From Pseudomonadota bacterium (lineage in GTDB: Bacteria; Pseudomonadota; Alphaproteobacteria; Acetobacterales; Acetobacteraceae): 6,477 bases of DNA. The DNA lies in contig JAKBCH010000091.1 of NCBI GenBank assembly GCA_021808055.1, positions 1-6,477 on the forward strand, written 5' to 3'. Position numbers and translations under genes: made by a program. The notes below the pieces were generated by a model. That model did no database searches. It was not told where the DNA came from and saw only the letters and a program-made list of their open reading frames with translations. Shown here piece by piece: positions 1 to 4,810 of the stretch (its first letter is position 1; each line of letters starts with the position of its first letter).

Positions 1-238
1 TACTCTGCACATTGGCTACAACCTGCACACCAAGCCCGGCATTGCCAGATGGATCTCCGCCATCATATTCTCCGCCTACAACGGGCTGCGCCTGAAAAAC
101 CAGCTCGTGCGCGCGATATGGTTGCTCGCCAGGTGCCGCAACGGACGATGCATTGGCGAGGTTTGAAGAAATTGCGCCCATACGCAGATCTTGGGCATTT
201 AGGGCACTGCCGATGATTGAAAAAATGCTGCCGCTCAT
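1..238 (-). CDS. flgC: FlgC, flagellar proximal rod protein (N-terminal 79 residues; runs off the left edge)
   Basis: FlgC is a proximal-rod subunit, exported by the flagellar type III apparatus and assembled in the periplasm between the MS ring/FliE and the distal rod. The minus-strand reading begins with ATG at 236-238 and is open to the window edge. It starts MSGSIFSIIGSALNAQDLRM and continues with ISSNLANASS (residues 23-32), the rod/hook N-terminal signature. After that comes PYRAHELVFQA, matching the PYR-x-x-x-VF block that follows in FlgC proteins. The gene starts 31 nt after the flgB stop, in the usual flgB-flgC order, so the two are probably co-transcribed. No strong Shine-Dalgarno is visible; GGAA lies about 9 nt upstream. 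The C-terminal two-thirds are outside the window. Confidence 0.93.
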   Translation of the reverse strand, partial: MSGSIFSIIGSALNAQDLRMGAISSNLANASSVAAPGEQPYRAHELVFQAQPVVGGEYDGGDPSGNAGLGVQVVANVQS

Positions 239-269
239 GTGCTGCAATTCCGTGTCAGAATGTTAAAAA

Positions 270-620
270 TTAGATTCCACTTGGGTTAGGCCGAAGTGCC
301 GTGACCAGATCTGTTGTTGATTGATGCAAAAAAGTGATGGAGGCTTGCATCTGCTGCCCGTTTTGCGCGGCCTCAATACGCTCGCTATCCAGCGAAACAT
401 CGTTACCATTGAGGCCCACCACGCCATCCTGCCGGTATTCAGGTCCGGAGGTGTTGCCCGTCTGGCCGCTTATGGCGCTGGCCAGCGCGGCAGTGAACGG
501 TACATCGACAGCCTTGTAATTTGGAGTGTCTGCATTTGCGATGTTATTGGCGATTAGATCTGAACGCTCCTGCCGGAGGTTCAGTACGGCGCCATAAAAA
601 TTGAGAAACCCCGCCTGCAT
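270..620 (-). CDS. flgB: FlgB, flagellar basal-body proximal rod protein
   Basis: FlgB is the proximal-rod subunit nearest the MS ring and acts with FliE, FlgC and FlgF. The protein is 116 residues, slightly shorter than the roughly 130 usual for the family. The rod signature is clear: NNIANADTPNYKA at residues 25-37. The second conserved block, GNDVSLDSE (72-80), precedes a C-terminal helix that ends TTDLVTALRP. The start is supported by a good Shine-Dalgarno (AAGGTGGAG on the minus strand, 625-633) four nt from the ATG. It is the first gene downstream of an intrinsic terminator at 714-740, so it needs its own promoter in the roughly 95 nt between. fliE, which often follows flgC, is instead encoded divergently about 1.3 kb away. 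Confidence 0.95.
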   Translation of the reverse strand: MQAGFLNFYGAVLNLRQERSDLIANNIANADTPNYKAVDVPFTAALASAISGQTGNTSGPEYRQDGVVGLNGNDVSLDSERIEAAQNGQQMQASITFLHQSTTDLVTALRPNPSGI

Positions 621-624
621 TTCG

Positions 625-633
625 CTCCACCTT
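625..633 (-). promoter_or_regulatory. Ribosome binding site of flgB
   Basis: The minus strand reads AAGGTGGAG four nt before the flgB ATG. It is the strongest Shine-Dalgarno in the window and fixes the flgB start. Confidence 0.7.
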
Positions 634-660
634 CTCTGGCATGGAAAGTTCTTGCCGAAT

Positions 661-678
661 GGCGCCGCATCGGGCGCC
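661..678. repeat. GC-rich inverted repeat in the flgB leader
   Basis: GGCGCC is repeated at 661-666 and 673-678 with a 6-nt spacer. Because GGCGCC is itself a palindrome, the pair reads as both a direct and an inverted repeat and could form a 6-bp GC-only hairpin. No T-run follows on either strand, so it does not look like a terminator. It lies between the candidate flgB promoter and the flgB Shine-Dalgarno and may be a leader hairpin or protein site; the function is unknown. Confidence 0.4.
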
Positions 679-688
679 TGAGAAGAGT

Positions 689-718
689 CTTACAGAGCAA
701 TGTTTAATGGATTGTAAA
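689..718 (-). promoter_or_regulatory. Candidate sigma70-like promoter for flgBC
   Basis: On the minus strand TTTACA (718-713; 5 of 6 to TTGACA) is followed, after 18 nt, by TGTAAG (694-689; 4 of 6 to TATAAT). It sits just downstream of the intrinsic terminator hairpin, overlapping its T tract, and upstream of flgB, where a promoter is needed. The -10 match is weak and I saw no convincing sigma54 or sigma28 site in the same interval, so this is only a candidate. Confidence 0.25.
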
Positions 719-740
719 AAAATGCCCTATTACGGGCATT
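714..740 (-). terminator. Rho-independent terminator of the cheY-like/CheZ-like unit
   Basis: On the minus strand a 7-bp stem (AATGCCC at 740-734 pairing with GGGCATT at 727-721) closes a 6-nt loop. The T-run that overlaps the end of the stem continues to give seven T's in a row, which is a textbook intrinsic terminator. It starts about 83 nt after the stop of the CheZ-like gene and lies upstream of flgB. There is no comparable T tract on the plus strand, so it appears to work in one direction only. It should insulate flgBC from read-through of the signalling genes. Confidence 0.85.
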
Positions 741-823
741 CGTTTAAAACGATTATCTAGCCTATATTCGAAGCGATGCTGAATTTCTTTCCTGTTTTAT
801 GAGATAAAAAAATTCGTATCAGA

Positions 824-1273
824 TTATTCGGTCTGCAGGCGCAGCAAGACATCCTCATGCAGGCGCCGCTGATCGTCGCTCACATAAAGAGCCGCAAGGT
901 CAGCCGAGGCAAAGCGGGTTCCCTCCGGCATTTGCGCGCTGGATAAACGCTCTAGTGCAGTGATAATGCAATCGGCAATCTGGCGTGCAAAATCATGCCG
1001 TTGGGCCTGAAAAAACGCAAGATGATCGAGCTGATGCCGGATCGAGGTGATTTTCGCGATCGCCTCCTCCCGCTCTTTGCCCAGAAGCGGATTCGTCCGC
1101 GGCAGATGCTGGTCTATGTCTATCAGCAAACCGGCAAGCCAGGACAGCAAAGCCGACGTTTGCCATAAAAGATCAAACGCCTCACTGGCATCCATCCTGT
1201 CTCGTAAAATCGCAACCTGCTCGGCCAGAATGGCGCAAACAAGTCCTTCATTCTGTTCTTCAGCTTCGCTCAT
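824..1273 (-). CDS. Small CheZ/CheT-like chemotaxis-associated protein (tentative)
   Basis: This is a 149-residue soluble, probably mostly helical protein with no signal peptide and no clear membrane segment. I do not recognise the family with certainty. The most informative stretch is FFQAQRHDFARQ (residues 87-98). It carries D94-x-x-x-Q98, the spacing of the catalytic Asp and Gln in CheZ phosphatases (FQDLTGQ in enteric CheZ) and of the DxxxQ motif in alphaproteobacterial CheT-type proteins. A conserved-looking tail, LYVSDDQRRLHE (129-140), follows. The gene begins 11 nt after the stop of a CheY-like regulator, so CheY~P is the natural candidate partner (inference). The ATG at 1271-1273 was chosen because AAAAGG lies seven nt upstream; a GTG at 1298-1300 would overlap the cheY-like gene and has no visible Shine-Dalgarno. 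It could instead be an unrelated helical adaptor. Confidence 0.55.
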   Translation of the reverse strand: MSEAEEQNEGLVCAILAEQVAILRDRMDASEAFDLLWQTSALLSWLAGLLIDIDQHLPRTNPLLGKEREEAIAKITSIRHQLDHLAFFQAQRHDFARQIADCIITALERLSSAQMPEGTRFASADLAALYVSDDQRRLHEDVLLRLQTE

Positions 1274-1280
1274 TGCTATG

Positions 1281-1286
1281 CCTTTT
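1281..1286 (-). promoter_or_regulatory. Ribosome binding site that decides the start of the CheZ-like gene
   Basis: The minus strand reads AAAAGG, seven nt before the ATG at 1271-1273 and overlapping the TAA stop of the cheY-like gene. It favours the 149-residue product over the 158-residue GTG-initiated version. Confidence 0.55.
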
Positions 1287-1656
1287 ACTTTACTGGACAC
1301 AGCTGCTTCATGACAGAAAGCAGCTGATTCGGCTCAGCCGGCTTGGTGAGCCAGCCAGAGGCGCCAGCAGCCCTCGCCTCGTCTCGTTTGCGGCCGCCGG
1401 ATTCAGTGGTGAGCACGATGATTGGCGTATAACGCGCGGAGGGGATCTTCCGCGCCTCCTTGATAAAGCCAATGCCATCCAGCTCAGGCATGTTCAGATC
1501 GGTTAAGATAACGGATGGCTTTACCCCATCTGTGAGTTTGGCGATGCCCTCACGGCCGTTCATACCTGTCTCGACGTCATAGCCGGCGCCTTTTAAAATA
1601 TGAGATAAACTCATCACCATCGTGGCGGAGTCGTCGAGGACAAGGATCGTCGGCAT
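1285..1656 (-). CDS. cheY: CheY-like single-domain response regulator
   Basis: This is a stand-alone receiver domain of 123 residues, the usual CheY length, with no output domain. All phosphotransfer residues are present: the acidic pair D8-D9 (VLDDS), phospho-acceptor D53 (LTDLNMP), switch Thr83/Thr84 (VLTTES) and Lys105 (LTKPAE). The switch aromatic three residues before the lysine is Trp102 rather than the Tyr of enteric CheY, a substitution common in alphaproteobacterial receivers. In the family a histidine kinase such as CheA phosphorylates the Asp, and the phosphorylated form binds the flagellar switch. The gene lies between flgBC and the divergent fliEFG operon and is followed 11 nt later by a DxxxQ protein, which suggests a chemotaxis or motor-control role. 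No CheA is visible, so the kinase is unknown. GGAG sits about 10 nt before the ATG. Confidence 0.93.
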   Translation of the reverse strand: MPTILVLDDSATMVMSLSHILKGAGYDVETGMNGREGIAKLTDGVKPSVILTDLNMPELDGIGFIKEARKIPSARYTPIIVLTTESGGRKRDEARAAGASGWLTKPAEPNQLLSVMKQLCPVK

Positions 1657-1766
1657 AGAAGCATGGCTCCATTCTGGTGGCGCAAGATTTCCGGACTTTG
1701 CGCCCGAAATGTTGAAGCCAGGTTAAAGACGCGGGAAGATGTTTTCTTCGCAGGCCGTGCACGATT

Positions 1767-1781
1767 TTAAGAAATCATTAG
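1767..1781 (+). promoter_or_regulatory. Candidate CtrA-type box
   Basis: TTAA, seven nt, then TTAG matches the TTAA-N7-TTAA(C) CtrA recognition pattern at seven of eight half-site bases. CtrA controls flagellar genes in many alphaproteobacteria. A separate TTAACC at 1841-1846 resembles a single half-site. Such short AT-rich motifs occur by chance, so confidence is low. Confidence 0.25.
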
Positions 1782-1782
1782 G

Positions 1783-1808
1783 GGCATGACCTTAATCGTA
1801 TGGCATGA
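1783..1808. repeat. Direct repeat pair GGCATGA in the fliE upstream region
   Basis: GGCATGA occurs at 1783-1789 and again at 1802-1808, 19 bp apart from start to start. Two identical heptamers about two helical turns apart, 125-150 bp upstream of the fliE start and next to the candidate CtrA box, could be a paired activator site. No known regulator is recognised. Confidence 0.35.
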
Positions 1809-1918
1809 GCAAAGTTTTCCTGCTTCGTGCAAAAAAAATTTTAACCGGTGAAACGGACCTTTTTCTGGTCAAAAACGCCGTATTCCTCACGTGGCGCAAG
1901 CGCCGCATCTCTGTTTAC

Positions 1919-1923
1919 CAGGA
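1919..1923 (+). promoter_or_regulatory. Ribosome binding site that decides the fliE start
   Basis: CAGGA lies nine nt before the ATG at 1933 but only three nt before the ATG at 1927. It therefore favours the downstream ATG and rules against the GTG at 1891. Confidence 0.5.
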
Positions 1924-1932
1924 AAAATGACC

Positions 1933-2241
1933 ATGATTTCTAATATCGCGGCACAAACCGCGCTCTCAACCGCAAGTGGCCTGACCGGCGGCAGCGCAAG
2001 CAGCGCCAGCGCTCAGCCGGGGCATTTTCTCAGCCTGATTTCCGATGCCCTGCAGGGCGTCAGCGCACAGCAAGCCTCCGCGGCATCCGCGGAGGCTGGA
2101 TACGCGGCCGGAGTGCCAGGCGCCACTCTGGGCAAGGCGCTGGTTGCGAGCGACAGGGCAGAGGTGGCATGGAACGCCACAGTGGCTGTGCGTAATGAGG
2201 TTGTGTCCGCCTATCAGGCGGTCATGAACATGCAGTTTTAA
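1933..2241 (+). CDS. fliE: FliE, flagellar hook-basal body complex protein
   Basis: FliE is a small exported protein that links the FliF MS ring to the first rod subunits and is among the earliest flagellar export substrates. The predicted protein is 102 residues, close to the family norm of about 104. The C-terminal block is diagnostic: VRNEVVSAYQAVMNMQF closely follows the FliE ending VRNKVVxAYQxIMxMxV. An Ala/Ser-rich N-terminal part and a central HFLSLISDALQGV helix precede it. The ATG at 1933 was preferred to the ATG at 1927 (Shine-Dalgarno too close) and to the GTG at 1891 (adds residues unlike FliE). It is the first gene of the plus-strand operon and is followed after three nt by fliF. 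In many bacteria fliE follows flgBC; here those genes are divergent. Confidence 0.94.
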   Translation: MISNIAAQTALSTASGLTGGSASSASAQPGHFLSLISDALQGVSAQQASAASAEAGYAAGVPGATLGKALVASDRAEVAWNATVAVRNEVVSAYQAVMNMQF

Positions 2242-2244
2242 GCC

Positions 2245-3795
2245 ATGCGCAATTGGCGTGACAGTTTGGCCGGGCTACAGAGGCAGGCATCGCGGATTCC
2301 AAAAATTCTTTGGGCAGCTGGGGCCGTGGTGCTTGTATCACTCGGCGCGGTGATGTGGCTGGAGCTTTCCGGCCCGCCTTACGCGGTGCTGGATGAAGGG
2401 CTTTCCCCCGCCGATGGCGGCAAGGTGATCGCGCAATTGCAGAAGCTTGGCATACCTTATCAGCTTCAGGCGGCCGGGAACGTGATTCTCGTGCCAGCCC
2501 CGCAACTGGCACAGGCACGGTTACAGCTTGGCGCCGCGCAGGTGCCGGGCTCAGATACGCAAACCGCCTGGGACCAGCTTGAGAATGCACCAATGACCGC
2601 CTCGGACCTTGCGCAATCAACCATGGCGACGCAGGCGCTTGAGCTCTCCTTGCAGCAATCCATCCAGGCCATGAATGGCATCAGCAGCGCCCAGGTGTTT
2701 CTGGCGCTTCCGCCTGAAACACCCTTTCTTGCCGACCAGCCTAAACCCGCCGCCTCCGTGGTGGTGGACGCCGGGCAGATGCAGGCCGCCGCACAGGGCG
2801 AAACCATTGCCAAACTTGTAGCAGGCGCCGTGCCGGGCCTCGCAGCGGCCGATGTAACCGTGGTGACCACGGATGGCACCACGGTTTACCCCGCAGGCGG
2901 TGCCACGAATACCGGCACGCAACTGGCAACCGAAGCGCAGGTGGAGGCAGATGCCGCGGCGCGCGTGGCTGGTTTGCTAATTCCTATGGTGGGCGCGAAT
3001 AATTTCCGGACAGATGTGTCCGCTGATCTGGATTTCACGCAAGCCAGCATTCATGAGATCAGCTACGGCCCGGCACATATCGTCCAGCATTCCAGCAGCA
3101 ACCAGACCTCGCAAACCGGCTCTGATGGCGCGGCACTTGGTATTCCTGGCGCACTTTCCAACGAACCACCAGGCCAGACGACAGCGGCAAACCCGGCGCC
3201 CGCGCAAACGGGAACCACAAAATCGACGGCTACAAAACAATCTCAGCAGGCGGCTCCCGCCCCCGCGCCAGCACCCGTGCCGAGCCGCACCACCAACGAT
3301 CTTGACCAGACCTTTGTAACCGACCAGACCGAAAGCGACATCACCAAACCAGACTGGGCCATAAAATCCATTGCTGTTTCGGTTGTACTGAACCAGGCGG
3401 CCCTGCCAAAGAATTTGCAGATAAAGCAGATTAAAGCTGCGATTGCCGCTGCCTTCGCCTACCCAGATGTGACCGTGAACGTGCTGGCGGCGCCATTCCA
3501 GCCGCAACCGGTACCCTTGGCTGGAGCGCCCATTATCGCGGCGGCCAATCCCCTGGCACATGCGGTGCTGGAAGTTCTCGCGGCGATGGCGCTATTGTTT
3601 GGCCTTGCCCTGCCCACAGGGCGGCGCATTGCAACCGTAAATTTAAGGGCCATGCTGCCATCTCCGCAACCCGCGCAACGGCCATTACCAATTATCACGC
3701 CGCCACGGGATTTCTCTGAACTGCGCGACCAGGCTTCGGAAAATATTCCGGGTGTTGCGCGCCTCCTGCAAAGCTGGGCTGAAGAAAATGAGTGA
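2245..3795 (+). CDS. fliF: FliF, flagellar MS-ring protein
   Basis: FliF builds the inner-membrane MS ring that houses the export gate and carries the FliG rotor ring. At 516 residues it is somewhat shorter than the usual 540-560. In order I see: a first membrane segment at about 21-41; a YscJ/FliF ring-building domain containing LDEGLSPADGGKVIAQL; the AWDQLENAPMTASDLAQ to QVFLALPPETPF region (109-161); the GIPGALSNEPP signature (299-309); a Pro/Ala/Thr-rich linker (about 310-347); a third ring domain; a second membrane segment at about 438-457; and a C-terminal FliG-binding tail (DFSELRDQASENIPGVARLL, 489-508). The NYE-like block after the linker is poorly conserved (TTNDLDQTFV). It begins three nt after fliE with no clear Shine-Dalgarno, so translational coupling is likely. 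Its end overlaps fliG by eight nt. Confidence 0.97.
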   Translation: MRNWRDSLAGLQRQASRIPKILWAAGAVVLVSLGAVMWLELSGPPYAVLDEGLSPADGGKVIAQLQKLGIPYQLQAAGNVILVPAPQLAQARLQLGAAQVPGSDTQTAWDQLENAPMTASDLAQSTMATQALELSLQQSIQAMNGISSAQVFLALPPETPFLADQPKPAASVVVDAGQMQAAAQGETIAKLVAGAVPGLAAADVTVVTTDGTTVYPAGGATNTGTQLATEAQVEADAAARVAGLLIPMVGANNFRTDVSADLDFTQASIHEISYGPAHIVQHSSSNQTSQTGSDGAALGIPGALSNEPPGQTTAANPAPAQTGTTKSTATKQSQQAAPAPAPAPVPSRTTNDLDQTFVTDQTESDITKPDWAIKSIAVSVVLNQAALPKNLQIKQIKAAIAAAFAYPDVTVNVLAAPFQPQPVPLAGAPIIAAANPLAHAVLEVLAAMALLFGLALPTGRRIATVNLRAMLPSPQPAQRPLPIITPPRDFSELRDQASENIPGVARLLQSWAEENE

Positions 3796-4810
3796 AACTG
3801 CCAAGCAATTACCTGCACCCGTTCTCTCCGGGCCTGAGCGTGCCGCCATGGTGCTGCGCGAACTAGGCGAGGAAACCGCCGCGGCCGTGATGCGCGAGAT
3901 GGATGAAATGTCCGTCAACCGTATCTCCACCGCGATGTCGACCCTTAAAGGTGTGACACCGCAGTTGCGCGAAGATGTCATGCTGTCTTTCGCGTCTGAT
4001 CTTGGCATTACCGCGATTGGCGGCGACAGCATGAAGTTCTTGACCCGCGTTCTGACGAATGCGATCGGCGAGCAAAACGCCAAGGATATTCTCGAACGGC
4101 TGCGGCGTAATGAGCGGCGTTCCACCTTCTATCTGCCACCAAATACTGATGCACGGACGCTGGCCATGCAGATGGCCCATGAGCGGCCGCAAACCATCGC
4201 CCTGCTGCTGGCGCATATTCCGCATGAGATGGGCGCCAACCTGCTCACCTTCATGCCTGAACCATTGGCGGCGGAAGCGTTGTACCGCTTCTCGAATCTC
4301 GACGTCGTGTCGCCCAGCGTGGTGAAGGAACTGCGCGACATGCTGGACGAGCTGGCGATGCAAACCGGCACCGGCGGGCGGCGCGTGACCAATCTGGGTG
4401 GCGCCAAGCAGACAGCCGATATTCTGAATCATTTTCCTTCAGCGATGTCTGACACTGTACTCGGCGCCATTGATGAGCGCGATGCCAAGACGGCCGAAAA
4501 AATTCGAGAAAATCTGTTCACATTCATCGATCTTGGCAAACTCCCCGATCGCTCGATGCAGATCTTGCTGCGCGAAGTGCCGGCCGACAAACTCGCCCCG
4601 GCCCTGCGCCTGGTGGAAGAGGCGCTGCGGGAGCGATTCTTTCAGAATCTCTCGGCACGGCAGGTGGAGGTGCTGAAGGAAGAACTGACCAGCGGGCCGC
4701 CGATCCGCCGGTCCGATGCGCTGACCGCGCAAAGCGATATTGTCGACGTAGCACTGAAGCTCGCCGGCGAGGGGCGCATTTCCATCAGCAGCGCCGAGGA
4801 GATGGTTTAA
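3788..4810 (+). CDS. fliG: FliG, flagellar motor switch/rotor protein
   Basis: FliG is the cytoplasmic rotor protein: its N-domain binds the FliF tail, its middle domain binds FliM and its C-domain receives torque from the stator. The product is 340 residues, the normal length. Visible blocks are SGPERAAMVLRELGEE (14-29), the FliM-contact motif HERPQTIALLL (131-141; usually EHPQ), NLGGAKQTADILN (202-214) and the C-terminal FIDLGKLPDRSMQILLREV. Aligned ungapped with E. coli FliG, the torque positions K264, R281, D288, D289 and R297 correspond to R274, R291, E298, E299 and R307, so every charge sign is kept. The ATG at 3788 was chosen because it gives a normal FliG N-terminus; it overlaps the fliF stop by eight nt (ATGAGTGA). 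A GTG at 3752 adds 12 unlikely residues. Confidence 0.97.
   Translation: MSETAKQLPAPVLSGPERAAMVLRELGEETAAAVMREMDEMSVNRISTAMSTLKGVTPQLREDVMLSFASDLGITAIGGDSMKFLTRVLTNAIGEQNAKDILERLRRNERRSTFYLPPNTDARTLAMQMAHERPQTIALLLAHIPHEMGANLLTFMPEPLAAEALYRFSNLDVVSPSVVKELRDMLDELAMQTGTGGRRVTNLGGAKQTADILNHFPSAMSDTVLGAIDERDAKTAEKIRENLFTFIDLGKLPDRSMQILLREVPADKLAPALRLVEEALRERFFQNLSARQVEVLKEELTSGPPIRRSDALTAQSDIVDVALKLAGEGRISISSAEEMV

Larger units (their letters stand above)
1657..1932. promoter_or_regulatory. Divergent intergenic region holding the promoters of cheY-like (minus) and fliE (plus)
   Basis: This AT-richer stretch separates the two divergent transcription units and contains no credible gene. I found no strong sigma28 consensus. 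A weak GG-N10-GC element (GG 1893-1894, GC 1905-1906) lies close to the fliE ribosome binding site. A TTAA-N7-TTAG element (1767-1781) and a pair of GGCATGA direct repeats (1783-1789 and 1802-1808) are the best candidate operator sites. An A8 tract followed by TTTTAA lies around 1831-1844. Transcription start sites cannot be placed from the sequence. Confidence 0.6.

Noticed and set aside
321..557. Plus-strand open frames opposite flgB
   Set aside because: They are antisense shadows of flgB, whose rod motifs are unambiguous.
1577..1762. 61-residue minus-strand open frame overlapping the start of the cheY-like gene
   Set aside because: It overlaps the clear receiver-domain gene in another frame, is Arg-rich in a way typical of out-of-frame translation, and matches no family.
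1892..1907. Sigma54-like promoter (GG-N10-GC) and overlapping GGCGC/GCGCC inverted repeat just before fliE
   Set aside because: The -12 element lacks the TT of TTGC, and transcription would start almost on the ribosome binding site. The match is too weak to list as a promoter.
1891..1932. Upstream GTG start for fliE
   Set aside because: The added residues do not resemble FliE N-termini, and the Shine-Dalgarno at 1919-1923 lies downstream of this codon.
2977..3561. 194-residue minus-strand open frame inside fliF
   Set aside because: It is antisense to conserved FliF coding sequence, with Gly/Arg/Cys-rich translation and no recognisable motif.
3752..3787. GTG start giving a 12-residue extension of FliG
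   Set aside because: The ATG at 3788 yields a standard FliG N-terminus with the 8-nt stop/start overlap typical of this operon.
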